From Sulfurovum sp. (GTDB lineage: Bacteria; Campylobacterota; Campylobacteria; Campylobacterales; Sulfurovaceae), in the NCBI GenBank assembly GCA_027068485.1, contig JAMOSB010000033.1, positions 27,512 through 91,511 of the forward strand: 64,000 nt of DNA, given 5' to 3'. The notes below the pieces were generated by a model that saw only the letters and a program-made list of their open reading frames with translations, was not told the origin of the DNA and made no database searches. A program made the position numbers and the translations under genes. Positions 31,365 to 39,800 of this stretch are shown here, in pieces. The stretch's first letter is position 1. Each line of letters begins with the position of its first letter.

Positions 31365-32423
31365 TTAGATATTTTTGGCGACTTCATCGGGTTTGTTGGC
31401 ATACTGTAAGGCAATCTCTCGACTCACCTTACCATCTTTGTAGAACTTCACAATTGCTTGGGTCTGTGTCTGCATCCCTGTATCTCCTTGACCTAGTTGC
31501 ATCTGAGAGTAGATCTGGTGGACTTTGTCCTCACGAATGAGGTTGGAGATAGCGTTGTTTGGGATGAGTATCTCTGCTGCGGCGACACGCCCTCCACCGA
31601 GTTTAGGGAGGAGCATCTGAGAGATGACCCCTGCAAGTGAAGAGGCGATCATCGCACGAATCTGTGGCTGTTCGTCTCCAGAGAAGACATCGATGATACG
31701 GTTGATCGTCCCTGGTGCAGAGGAGGTGTGTAGGGTACCAAAGACAAGGTGACCTGTCTCCGCTGCGGAGAGTCCCGCTTCAATGGTGACTCTATCCCGC
31801 ATCTCCCCAATGAGGATGATATCTGGATCTTGTCTCAGGGCATACTTGAGTGCCGCAGCAAAGCTTTTGGTATCATCGCCTACCCCTCTATGAGAGAAGA
31901 CCGATTTTTTGTTACGGTGGATAAACTCCACAGGATCTTCGACGGTGAGGATATGCTTATGCTCGGTGAGGTTGATCTCATTGAGCATGGCTGAGAGGGT
32001 GGTAGATTTACCCGATCCTGTTGGTCCTGTGACCAAGATTAGACCCTTTTCGCGTTTGACAAGCTTCTTGTAGATAGCTGGAGCCCCTAGCTCATCGAGT
32101 GAAGGGATCTCAATAGGAATAATCCTAAACGCCGCAGCGGGGTTGCCTAGGGTACGGTAGTAGTTGGCACGGAAGCGTCCAATCCCAGGGAGTACGACTG
32201 CAAAGTCAAGCTCATTCTCCTCTTCAAACTGCTGTTTTTGCTTTTCTGTAATGAGTGAGTAGCACATCTCCTCGATATCCTCACCTGTTAGGACAGGGAG
32301 ATTGACAGGCTTGAGTGTCCCACTCAGTCTGATTTGGGGTTCTGAACGGCTTACAAGGTGTAGATCTGATGCGCCGTGTGTGACGACACTCTGAAGCAAT
32401 TTTTTGATATCGAAAACAGCCAT
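31365..32423 (-). CDS. pilT: PilT family type IV pilus retraction ATPase
   Basis: Hexameric ATPase driving pilus retraction and twitching. The 352-residue protein has HGASDLHLVSRSEPQIRLSG at the start, Walker A GPTGSGKST (about 125-133), the Asp box, Walker B DIILIGEMRD, the His box TGHLVFGTLHTSSA and a C-terminal helix region. No other pilus gene is present in the window, so partners must be elsewhere. AGGATAAACC precedes the ATG. Confidence 0.93.
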   Translation of the reverse strand: MAVFDIKKLLQSVVTHGASDLHLVSRSEPQIRLSGTLKPVNLPVLTGEDIEEMCYSLITEKQKQQFEEENELDFAVVLPGIGRFRANYYRTLGNPAAAFRIIPIEIPSLDELGAPAIYKKLVKREKGLILVTGPTGSGKSTTLSAMLNEINLTEHKHILTVEDPVEFIHRNKKSVFSHRGVGDDTKSFAAALKYALRQDPDIILIGEMRDRVTIEAGLSAAETGHLVFGTLHTSSAPGTINRIIDVFSGDEQPQIRAMIASSLAGVISQMLLPKLGGGRVAAAEILIPNNAISNLIREDKVHQIYSQMQLGQGDTGMQTQTQAIVKFYKDGKVSREIALQYANKPDEVAKNI

Positions 32424-32448
32424 GGTTTATCCTTTGAAGTGTGAAGTG

Positions 32449-32739
32449 TTACTCAATAATGGCAGGAACGATAAAGAAATCATCCTGACTTTTGGGTGCG
32501 TGAGAGAGGATATCTTCTGCGACACTGGTACGCTCTCGTATCGTATCTTCTCGAAGGGGTGTCCCCCCCTCAAGTGTCGAAAAAGTGGCACTAAGCCCTT
32601 CTGTATCTAGTTCATTGAGGTTTTCAATGTAGCCAAGTATCTCTGTGAGTTGACCCATCACTTCCTCTTTTTTTGACTCATCTATCTTAAGATGAGAGAG
32701 TTTCTCTAGTTTTGCCAAAACAGCATCGTCTATTTGCAT
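32449..32739 (-). CDS. gatC: Asp-tRNA(Asn)/Glu-tRNA(Gln) amidotransferase subunit C
   Basis: Small stabilising subunit of GatCAB, which makes Gln-tRNA and Asn-tRNA by transamidation. The 96-residue protein starts MQIDDAVLAKLEKLSHLKID and ends with LSHAPKSQDDFFIVPAIIE, the typical GatC C-terminal strand. gatA and gatB are not adjacent. Divergent from the rhodanese gene. Confidence 0.93.
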   Translation of the reverse strand: MQIDDAVLAKLEKLSHLKIDESKKEEVMGQLTEILGYIENLNELDTEGLSATFSTLEGGTPLREDTIRERTSVAEDILSHAPKSQDDFFIVPAIIE

Positions 32740-32880
32740 CTGATTTCTACCCTACTCTAGTAATTTGGGATATTATATATTAATTTAGTTTAAGGGTACC
32801 ACAACCCACCCCTCCAAGGAGATAATAATAATATATGACTATAATTCACTTTTATACTTAAGTAGTGTTAAAGGAAATCA

Positions 32881-33225
32881 GTGAATAAGTTTTTAGCCGT
32901 TGAGGGTGTCACTTCTATGGAGTTGGAACGACTGTTACTCTTGCGGGAGCAGGGTGAAGTTGCGTTTGTTTTGGTCGATGTACGGGAGGTAGAGGAGTAT
33001 CAATTAGGTGCTATCGCAGGGGTGGATCAGCTCCATCCCACCTCTACCTTTCAGAGATGGGGTCAGTCGCTTTTAGAGGAGCTTAGAGAGCAGACGATCA
33101 TCTTTACCTGTCGTTCGGGTAATCGTAGTGGTCAGATACAGCAACGCTTTAGACGCAGTGGTCATCCTAGTGTCATCAATCATATAGGAGGAATTCTCTC
33201 CTATAAGGGAAAGGTAGTAAGGTAG
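32881..33225 (+). CDS. Rhodanese-like domain protein
   Basis: A 114-residue single-domain rhodanese. The active-site loop is IIFTCRSGNRSGQ with the catalytic Cys, and VLVDVREVEEYQLGAIAG is the CH2 motif. No signal peptide. Probable sulfur-carrier or persulfide function; the substrate is unknown. GTG start with AAAGGAAATCA ahead. A TATAAT lies at 32840-32845. It is followed 3 bases later by dapE. Confidence 0.88.
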   Translation: MNKFLAVEGVTSMELERLLLLREQGEVAFVLVDVREVEEYQLGAIAGVDQLHPTSTFQRWGQSLLEELREQTIIFTCRSGNRSGQIQQRFRRSGHPSVINHIGGILSYKGKVVR

Positions 33226-33228
33226 CGT

Positions 33229-34341
33229 ATGGAAGTAGTAGATCTGTTAATCAAGTTATTGAGTTTTGAGTCGGTTACGCCTGATGATGGTGGATCGTTG
33301 GCATTTATAGAGAAGTACCTTGAGGGGTATGAGGTGATCTATCACAACCAAGGAGGGGTCAAAAACCTCTTTTTAAGTAAGCAGTTCTCCATGGGAGAAC
33401 ACCTCTGCTTTGCGGGGCATGTCGATGTGGTGCCTGCGGGAGAGGGGTGGGAGAGTAACCCCTTTGTCCCGATGATCAAAGAGGGGGCTATCTATGGGCG
33501 TGGAGCCCAAGATATGAAGAGTGGGGTCGCGGCGTTTGTCGCAGCGTGTGCCAATACGACAGCATTTGAGGGGAGACTCTCTATCCTCCTCACCTCCGAC
33601 GAGGAGGGGGAGGCGACGCATGGGACAGTCATCATGCTCGAACACCTTAAGGGGCTAGGGCTTCTGCCTGACTACTGTGTGGTAGCAGAGCCGACTTGTG
33701 AGCAGGTTTTTGGGGATGCAATCAAGATTGGACGACGCGGTTCTATCAACGGCTACTTGACTATCAAAGGAAAACAGGGACACGCAGCCTATCCCGAAAA
33801 GGCGATTAACCCCGTCCATCAGATCGCTCCACTGCTCGTAGAGCTAGCGGGGGTCAATCTCGATGAGGGGGATGAGGATTTTGCTCCAAGTCAGATGGTG
33901 ATTACTGATATTCGTGGGGGGATGGAGGTGACCAATGTCACCCCTAGTAGTCTCAAGCTGATGTTTAATGTCCGTAACTCAACCAAGACAACCCAACAAG
34001 AGGTTAAAGCCCATATCGATCGTGTGCTTAAGGGAGTGGAGTATCAGTTGGAGTTGACCCAAGGCTCCTACCCCTTTGTGACCAATCGAAGCTCTAAGCT
34101 TGTCACGCAGTTAGCCAAGAGTATCGAGGAGGTCACCCAGATCAAGACGAAACTCTCTACGGCAGGAGGGACAAGTGATGCGCGTTTTATGGGGGCGTAT
34201 GGTATCGATGTGGTGGAGTTTGGTGTCATCAATGATACCATCCATGCCCCCAATGAACGCACAACTATTGAGGAGGTGGAGAGGCTCTATGCAATCTTTT
34301 GCCACCTTATAGCAGGATTTAATCAAAGGGGTGAACAATGA
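33229..34341 (+). CDS. dapE: Succinyl-diaminopimelate desuccinylase
   Basis: Di-zinc hydrolase in lysine and peptidoglycan precursor synthesis. The 370-residue M20 protein has the metal ligands in CFAGHVDVVPAGEGW, YGRGAQDMKSGVAAF, TSDEEGEATHG and FGVINDTIHAPNE, plus KIGRRGSINGYLTIKGKQGHAAYPEKAINP before the lid domain. Normal length. It overlaps the following thioredoxin-like gene by 4 bases. Confidence 0.95.
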   Translation: MEVVDLLIKLLSFESVTPDDGGSLAFIEKYLEGYEVIYHNQGGVKNLFLSKQFSMGEHLCFAGHVDVVPAGEGWESNPFVPMIKEGAIYGRGAQDMKSGVAAFVAACANTTAFEGRLSILLTSDEEGEATHGTVIMLEHLKGLGLLPDYCVVAEPTCEQVFGDAIKIGRRGSINGYLTIKGKQGHAAYPEKAINPVHQIAPLLVELAGVNLDEGDEDFAPSQMVITDIRGGMEVTNVTPSSLKLMFNVRNSTKTTQQEVKAHIDRVLKGVEYQLELTQGSYPFVTNRSSKLVTQLAKSIEEVTQIKTKLSTAGGTSDARFMGAYGIDVVEFGVINDTIHAPNERTTIEEVERLYAIFCHLIAGFNQRGEQ

Positions 34342-34733
34342 AGCGATTGGTAGGGGTAGTGCTACTCCTCTCCACACTGCTGTTGGCAGATAAGACCGCG
34401 TGGGTTGAGGGAGTTGATGAGGCGTTTGCTCGGGCAAGTAGAGAGCATAAGATGGTGATGCTCTTTGTGGAGAGTAGCCACTGTCGATGGTGTAAGCGGA
34501 TGAAGGAGCGAACCCTTGATGATGTGATGGTACAGCAGAAGCTCTCGGGCTATGTTGCGGTCAAGGTGCAGAGAAGTGACCGCGAACTCCTCGCCTCATT
34601 TCCTCAGATTCAAGGGGTGCCTACAATCTTTTTGATGACACCCAAACGAGAGATTATTGAGTCGGTGATTGGCTACTTTACTATAGAGGATTTCCTAAGC
34701 TATCTGGATGATGTCGAAAAAGAGATGCACTAA
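34338..34733 (+). CDS. Periplasmic thioredoxin-like protein
   Basis: A 131-residue exported protein: signal peptide (about 1-17, KRLVGVVLLLSTLLLA) and a thioredoxin fold with the active-site motif SSHCRWCKRMKERTL (CxxC with Arg-Trp between) and the cis-Pro QGVPTIFL. Resembles the thioredoxin_7/SoxW-like families that reduce periplasmic disulfides. Translationally coupled to dapE, but a shared role is unlikely. Confidence 0.82.
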   Translation: MKRLVGVVLLLSTLLLADKTAWVEGVDEAFARASREHKMVMLFVESSHCRWCKRMKERTLDDVMVQQKLSGYVAVKVQRSDRELLASFPQIQGVPTIFLMTPKREIIESVIGYFTIEDFLSYLDDVEKEMH

Positions 34734-34736
34734 GCG

Positions 34737-35756
34737 ATGCTATTTCGTCCCCGTTTTAGTGAGTATGTTACCGCTCGTATTGTGACGATTGGGGTGGTGC
34801 AGTTTGCACTCTTTGCTCTGGTGATGATACTGCTCTTTGAGAACCGCTCAGATGCCTTTTTTGCGATACTCCTCTTGGGGGTAGGGTTTGTGACCTTTGT
34901 CGTCTCGATTGTGCGTGGAGCCAAGCGGATGGAGCGGGAGCTACGCACTATCAATACCTATCTTGCCAACCTAGAGAAGATCGATGAGATAGACTACACC
35001 ACCCACTTCTTCACCCAAGAGTTTGAGCAGATTAACCAAAATCTCATCAAAGTCCTCAAAAAGTCTAAGAAACGAGAAGATATTAAGCAACGCTACAATG
35101 CCAAACTCAAACTTAAAAACCGTCAAAGAGCCGATATGCTTTCGGCTATTGCTCATGAGTTTCGTAACCCTATCGCTTCGATTATGGGGTATGCTCAGAC
35201 ACTACAAGATGACCCTGCTATCCCCGCACCCCTACAGGAGAAGTTTCTCGGTAAGATCTACAATAATGGCAATAAGATTGAGAGCCTTTTGGCTCGGTTG
35301 ATACTCTGGAATAAGTTTGAGAGTGGTGAGGCGACACTCCATAAGAGTAGTTTTGATCTTCTCAGCCTTGCCCAAGAGAGTAAGCTCGCCCTAGAGGAGA
35401 GCTACCCTAGTCGAGAGATTGTGGTGGAGGGGGAGCCGTGTCGTATCAAAGCCGATCGTACCCTTATGGAGGTGGTACTTAAAAATCTCATAGAGAATGC
35501 CCTCAAATACTCACGAGAGAGTGTGGTGGTCTCGATCGAGGGGCATCGAGTCATGGTGCGAGATCATGGGCAGGGGATTGCTCCTGAGGAGCTTAGCAAG
35601 ATCACCAAGAAGTTCTACCGTACGATGGACAATAGCTGGGACAACTCTATGGGGCTTGGACTCTCTATTGTCAAGACGATACTCACCCTCCATAAGAGCA
35701 AACTCATAATTGAGAGTACACTCGGTGAGGGGTCGACTTTTGCGTTTGAGATCTAA
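34737..35756 (+). CDS. Membrane sensor histidine kinase without adjacent regulator
   Basis: A 339-residue kinase: two close helices (about 11-33 and 38-58) with almost no periplasmic loop, a HAMP-like coiled segment (65-115), H-box AIAHEFRNPIASIMGYAQT, N-box NLIENALKYSR, G1 VRDHGQGIAPEEL, F-box KKFYR and G2 GLGLSIVK. The lack of an extracytoplasmic domain suggests it senses the membrane or a cytoplasmic cue. Starts 3 bases after the thioredoxin-like gene. No response regulator is beside it. Confidence 0.88.
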   Translation: MLFRPRFSEYVTARIVTIGVVQFALFALVMILLFENRSDAFFAILLLGVGFVTFVVSIVRGAKRMERELRTINTYLANLEKIDEIDYTTHFFTQEFEQINQNLIKVLKKSKKREDIKQRYNAKLKLKNRQRADMLSAIAHEFRNPIASIMGYAQTLQDDPAIPAPLQEKFLGKIYNNGNKIESLLARLILWNKFESGEATLHKSSFDLLSLAQESKLALEESYPSREIVVEGEPCRIKADRTLMEVVLKNLIENALKYSRESVVVSIEGHRVMVRDHGQGIAPEELSKITKKFYRTMDNSWDNSMGLGLSIVKTILTLHKSKLIIESTLGEGSTFAFEI

Positions 35757-35818
35757 GGGGATGCGGAGGGATATCCTCTAACCTTAGTCATAATCACTAA
35801 ACTTTCTTTCTGAAAAAC

Positions 35819-35847
35819 TTGAAATATTTAAAACAATAGTGTATAAT
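35819..35847 (+). promoter_or_regulatory. Sigma-70 type promoter of htpG
   Basis: TTGAAA (35819-35824) and TATAAT (35842-35847) separated by exactly 17 bases, 32 bases before the htpG ATG. It is the clearest full -35/-10 pair in the window. No CIRCE-like inverted repeat is seen. Confidence 0.8.
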
Positions 35848-35879
35848 CCCGAAAAATCACACTTAAAAGGAATAGACAG

Positions 35880-37742
35880 ATGGCAAAACATCAGTTTCAA
35901 ACAGAAATAGGTCAGCTTTTAAAACTCATGACACACTCACTCTACTCAAACAAAGAGATCTTTATCCGTGAGCTTGTCTCCAACTCAAGTGATGCACTCG
36001 ATAAGTTTAACTACCTTAGACTCACCGATGATGCGTTTAAAGAGCAGGAGTGGACAGGACGCGTCTCTATCAAGCTTGATAAAGAGGATGGGTCACTAAC
36101 GATTGGTGATAATGGTATCGGTATGAATGAGAGTGATTTGATGGATCACCTCGGAACCATTGCTAAGTCTGGTACCAAAGCGTTTATGGAGAATCTCACA
36201 GGCGATGCGAAGAAAGATAGTAATCTTATCGGACAGTTTGGGGTAGGGTTCTACTCGGTCTTTATGGTAGCAGAGCAGGTTGATGTCATCTCCAAAAAAG
36301 CGGGAGAGGATCAAGCCTATATGTTCTCTACCGATGGGTCAGGTGAGTATGAGGTGAAGCCTGTGACCAAAGAGGAGCATGGTACGGTAATCTATATCAA
36401 GCTCAAAGAGGATGAGAGAGAGTTCCTCGATAAATGGCGTACACAAGAGGTGGTCAAGAAGTACTCTAACCATATCGCCTACCCTATTATGCTCAACTAC
36501 TCTGAGGAGGAGACTGAGGGTGAAGGGGATGATGCCGTAACCAAAATGGTGACGAAGTCTGAACAGATCAATGCAGCAACCGCACTCTGGACACTCCCTA
36601 AGTCGGAGCTTAAAAAAGAGGACTATATCGAGTTCTATAAGACCATCGGGCATGATAGTGATGAGCCACTCACCTATCTCCACAACAAGGTCGAAGGGGC
36701 GCAAGAGTTTACAACCCTCTTCTATCTCCCCAAAACAGCTCCAATAGATATGTATCGAGCGGACTATACACCAGGGGTGAAGCTCTATGTCAAACGCGTC
36801 TTTATCACCGATGATGACAAAGAGCTACTGCCTCCGTACCTTCGTTTTGTCAAAGGGGTGATTGATAGTGAAGATCTTCCACTCAATGTGAGTCGTGAGC
36901 TACTCCAAGAGAATAAGATCTTGGCAAATATCAAACAAAACTCTACCAAGAAGATCCTCCAAGCGATCAAAAAGCTTAAAGGAGAGGATGCCGATACCTT
37001 TATCGCACAGTATAACCGTGTGATGAAAGAGGGGGTCTATATGGATCATCTCAATAAAGAGCTACTCCTTGACATCGTGAAGTATAAATCTTCTACAGAA
37101 GAGGGGCTTGTAGGGTTTGAGGAGTATGTGAGCCGTGGAGACTCTGAGAAGAAAGAGATCTACTATATCACAGGTGAAGATGAGCAGGTACTGCGTAACT
37201 CACCACTCCTCGAAGCGTATAAAAAAGCCAATATCGAAGTGTTGATTATGGATGATAAAGAGGTCGATAGTATCGTCACACCTATGATCGGGCAGTATAA
37301 AGAGTGGACACTCAAAGATATCACCACAATTGATGCTCCTGACTCTAAGAGTGAAGAGGAGAAAGAGGAGGTCGCTAAGGAGTTCAAATCCTTGACCGAT
37401 AAGATCAAAGAGACACTAGGGGATGCGGTCAAAGAGGTCAAGACCTCGACGCGTCTCACCTCTAGCCCCTCATGTGTCATCAAGGACCCCAATGACCCAA
37501 TGGCAGGTATGGCAGCGATGTTTGCCCAGATGGGACAAGAGGCTCCTGAGACCCCACTCATCTTGGAGATCAATCCAGAGCATGAGATGATCAAGAAGCT
37601 TGATGGACTCTCTGATACTTCACTCTTTGAGGATCTTAGCTGGATTCTTCTTGATAGTGCTAAGCTCTCAGAAGGGCTAGAGCCTAAAGACAAAAGTGCC
37701 TTTGCACAACGCGTCGCTACAGTTGCGACGAAAGCACTCTAA
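35880..37742 (+). CDS. htpG: Molecular chaperone HtpG (Hsp90)
   Basis: ATP-dependent chaperone. The 620-residue protein shows the GHKL ATPase domain (ELVSNSSDALDKF, IGDNGIGMNESDL, GTIAKSGTKAF, GQFGVGFYSVFMV), the middle domain with RGVIDSEDLPLNVSRE (here KGVIDSEDLPLNVSRE) and the C-terminal dimerisation domain. Full length for the family. Single gene between its own promoter and a strong terminator. Confidence 0.97.
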   Translation: MAKHQFQTEIGQLLKLMTHSLYSNKEIFIRELVSNSSDALDKFNYLRLTDDAFKEQEWTGRVSIKLDKEDGSLTIGDNGIGMNESDLMDHLGTIAKSGTKAFMENLTGDAKKDSNLIGQFGVGFYSVFMVAEQVDVISKKAGEDQAYMFSTDGSGEYEVKPVTKEEHGTVIYIKLKEDEREFLDKWRTQEVVKKYSNHIAYPIMLNYSEEETEGEGDDAVTKMVTKSEQINAATALWTLPKSELKKEDYIEFYKTIGHDSDEPLTYLHNKVEGAQEFTTLFYLPKTAPIDMYRADYTPGVKLYVKRVFITDDDKELLPPYLRFVKGVIDSEDLPLNVSRELLQENKILANIKQNSTKKILQAIKKLKGEDADTFIAQYNRVMKEGVYMDHLNKELLLDIVKYKSSTEEGLVGFEEYVSRGDSEKKEIYYITGEDEQVLRNSPLLEAYKKANIEVLIMDDKEVDSIVTPMIGQYKEWTLKDITTIDAPDSKSEEEKEEVAKEFKSLTDKIKETLGDAVKEVKTSTRLTSSPSCVIKDPNDPMAGMAAMFAQMGQEAPETPLILEINPEHEMIKKLDGLSDTSLFEDLSWILLDSAKLSEGLEPKDKSAFAQRVATVATKAL

Positions 37743-37753
37743 GCCCCCCTTCT

Positions 37754-37790
37754 CGATAGCCCCTCTGCGTGAGAGGGCTATCGCCCCTTT
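37754..37790 (+). terminator. Rho-independent terminator after htpG
   Basis: CGATAGCCCCTCT pairs with AGAGGGCTATCG around loop GCGTG (one bulged C), then CCCCTTTT. It begins 12 bases after the htpG stop. Confidence 0.82.
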
Positions 37791-37850
37791 TAGACGCTCT
37801 ATGCTATAATCTCCTCTTATTTAAAAACCCATACGATCTAAGGATGTAGA

Positions 37851-38786
37851 GTGTATAGCAAAATCTCCCCCCAAAAAAAAGCCACCATTGTCTCTAGTAG
37901 TGTGGCGACGGTTTTAGTGATTGTTAAGTTAGTGATCGGTATTGCTAGTGGTTCGGTGGCACTCTTAGCCTCTGCAATCGACTCGCTCCTCGATACGCTA
38001 GTCTCACTCTTTAACTTCTTTGCAATTAAAAAAGCAGAAGAGCATCCTGATGAGGCGTACCATTATGGTAAGGGGAAGATCCAAGCGATCGCAGCGGTGA
38101 TAGAGGGGACGGTCATCACCCTCTCTGGAGTCTATATCATCTATGAGGCGATTAAGAAGCTCAATAGTGGCAGTGTCACCACACTCCTCACCCCCGCTAT
38201 CGTTGCGATGCTCTTCTCTCTTGTGGTGACCTACTTTTTGGTACAGTATCTACTCAAGATAGCCAAGCAAACCGATAACCTTGTCATCAAATCAGATGCC
38301 TTGCACTACCAAACAGACCTCTGGAGCAATGCCGCTGTTCTTGTGGCACTAGGATTGGTCTACCTCACAGGTATCGATATGATCGATGCACTTTTTGGTC
38401 TAGGGATAGGACTCTATATCATCTACTCAGCCTATGAGATCATCCAAGAGGGGGTCGAGATACTGCTTGATAAAGCACTCGATGGAGAGGTGGTCGCAGG
38501 GATTGGGGAGATTATCTCCTCGCATGCTGAGGTGACGAGCTACCACTGGCTCAAGACCCGTACCGATGGGACGACAAACTTTGTGGAGTTTCATATGGTA
38601 CTGCGTCCCAATATGCTACTGCTTGAAGCTCACCGTATCGCAGATGAGATGGAGGATAAGATTATGTTGCTAGAGCAGAAAAAACGCTGGGTGATTACAC
38701 CACACTTTGATCCCTATGATGATGAGGAGATGAATGAGGCGATGCTTTATGGTCGTCCACTCCAGACCCAAGAGTGTGAACTCTAG
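37851..38786 (+). CDS. Cation diffusion facilitator (FieF-like divalent metal exporter)
   Basis: Proton-coupled exporter of Zn, Fe or other divalent metals. The 311-residue protein has six predicted helices in residues 12-210, with metal-site Asp residues in ASAIDSLLDTL and KSDALHYQTDLWSN, the linker HPDEAYHYGKGK, and a cytoplasmic CDF domain (about 215-295) with HWLKTRTDG and EFHMVLRP. GTG start. The stop overlaps the hemD GTG by one base (TAGTG). Confidence 0.9.
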   Translation: MYSKISPQKKATIVSSSVATVLVIVKLVIGIASGSVALLASAIDSLLDTLVSLFNFFAIKKAEEHPDEAYHYGKGKIQAIAAVIEGTVITLSGVYIIYEAIKKLNSGSVTTLLTPAIVAMLFSLVVTYFLVQYLLKIAKQTDNLVIKSDALHYQTDLWSNAAVLVALGLVYLTGIDMIDALFGLGIGLYIIYSAYEIIQEGVEILLDKALDGEVVAGIGEIISSHAEVTSYHWLKTRTDGTTNFVEFHMVLRPNMLLLEAHRIADEMEDKIMLLEQKKRWVITPHFDPYDDEEMNEAMLYGRPLQTQECEL

Positions 38787-39430
38787 TGGCACGCCCTATC
38801 TATCTCCTCTCCCCGACCCCTAGAGCAGGGGTGGAGTCCTTGCCGATGATTTGCTTTGCTACAGTAGCAGAGCAGATTGAGTTTGGGGGGTGTGATACCC
38901 TGCTCTTTACCTCCAAGCAAGCCGTTCTCACTGCGGAGGCGATTGATCCTGCGTGGCGATCCTACCCCTCTATCGCGATTGGGAGTGCGACTAAGCGACA
39001 AATTGAGGTGTTGGGGGGGGAGGTACTCTACCACCCGACCCACTTCTATGGAGAGGCACTCAGTCAGGATATCGCAACATTCTTTGCGACCCGTTCGCTC
39101 CTCTATCTGCGTCCCGAGGTGATCTCTTTTGACTCCAAGGCGTTTTTGGCACGCGAAGGGATAGTGCTTCATGAGCAGATACTCTATCGTACCTCCTGTA
39201 TCGAGTATGATGCCACCTCCAGACCACCATCAGGTGCAGTGATTGTCTTCACCTCCCCCTCAACGATACACTGTTTTGTGAAGCAGTTTGGGTGGGAGGA
39301 GAGCTACCATGCGGTGGTGATTGGTTATGCGACCCAAGAGCATCTTCCGCAAGGAGCCCTCTATAGTGTTGCGGAGACACCACTTATTGATGCGTGTATC
39401 CAGAAGGCACAGGAGATTGCAAAATCCTAA
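38786..39430 (+). CDS. hemD: Uroporphyrinogen-III synthase
   Basis: Cyclises hydroxymethylbilane with D-ring inversion in tetrapyrrole synthesis. HemD is poorly conserved; the 214-residue product has the two-domain pattern with LLFTSKQAVLTAEAI (N-terminal), SIAIGSATKRQIEVLGG, the hinge LYLRPEVIS and VIVFTSPSTIHCFV, which are the recognisable family segments. Size is typical. Coupled to the preceding CDF gene by a TAGTG junction. Confidence 0.85.
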   Translation: MARPIYLLSPTPRAGVESLPMICFATVAEQIEFGGCDTLLFTSKQAVLTAEAIDPAWRSYPSIAIGSATKRQIEVLGGEVLYHPTHFYGEALSQDIATFFATRSLLYLRPEVISFDSKAFLAREGIVLHEQILYRTSCIEYDATSRPPSGAVIVFTSPSTIHCFVKQFGWEESYHAVVIGYATQEHLPQGALYSVAETPLIDACIQKAQEIAKS

Positions 39431-39472
39431 AAGCCCTAGAGATTATTTACTCCTCTCTAACCCCAAATAGGT

Positions 39473-39478
39473 TATAAT
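39473..39478 (+). promoter_or_regulatory. -10 box (TATAAT) for the purD leader RNA
   Basis: A consensus TATAAT within GGTTATAATAA, 43 bases after hemD and about 7 bases ahead of the inferred RNA start near 39485. No -35 box is visible, which is usual for housekeeping promoters in this phylum. Confidence 0.6.
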
Positions 39479-39482
39479 AAAT

Positions 39483-39639
39483 CTAACCTGAGTGGTGCGA
39501 CGACTGTATATGGGGTCCAACATTTATTTTTGTGGGATAGGTAGTTGTTTGGTGTGTAGACATTTTCGTTTGAGTAGGGGTTCGCCCTACGAGAAATTGA
39601 CTCCTAAAGAGCAACTCTCTCCTGCACCGTTGGCTTTTT
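39483..39639 (+). ncRNA. Structured RNA upstream of purD, possible 6S RNA
   Basis: The 370-base gap between hemD and purD carries no ORF but folds by eye into one long hairpin. Closing stem: CTAAC (39483-39487) with GTTGG (39629-39633), and GGTGC (39494-39498) with GCACC (39624-39628), with 6 unpaired bases between on the 5' side. Inner helices include AGTTG/CAACT and AGACATTTTC/GAGAAATTGACT, capped by GTAGGG-GTTCG-CCCTAC (39574-39590). A large asymmetric bubble separates the closing stem from the inner helices, and a T-run (39635-39639) follows. A ~155-nt rod with a central bubble next to a purine gene is the layout of 6S RNA, so that is my first guess; a purD leader or riboswitch is the alternative. 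Confidence 0.5.
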
Positions 39640-39677
39640 AGGGCCGATTTTAAACAGAACGGCCACTTGGGGGAGTT

Positions 39678-39725
39678 AGGATTTTCAAAAAGCTATCATC
39701 CTTATGACCTCTTTTTAAAAATCCT
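39678..39725 (+). other. Long hairpin in the purD 5' region
   Basis: AGGATTTTCAAAAAG pairs with CTTTTTAAAAATCCT over 15 positions with a single C-A mismatch, loop of 18 bases. It lies 75 bases before the purD ATG, after a smaller GGCCG/CGGCC hairpin (39642-39664). Could be an attenuator or the processing site of the upstream RNA. Confidence 0.6.
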
Positions 39726-39800
39726 CTATACATACTGGGTATAACAACGGGACTTTTCCCCTCGCTTGGGGTGTATCACAACTTACTTTTGGAGAGAATC

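Noticed and set aside
37163-37693. 176-residue minus-strand ORF inside htpG
   Set aside because: Serine/leucine-rich antisense frame of a highly conserved gene.
39574-39590. T-arm-like GTAGGGGTTCGCCCTAC resembling a tRNA piece
   Set aside because: No acceptor, D or anticodon arms around it; it fits better as the terminal hairpin of the purD leader RNA.
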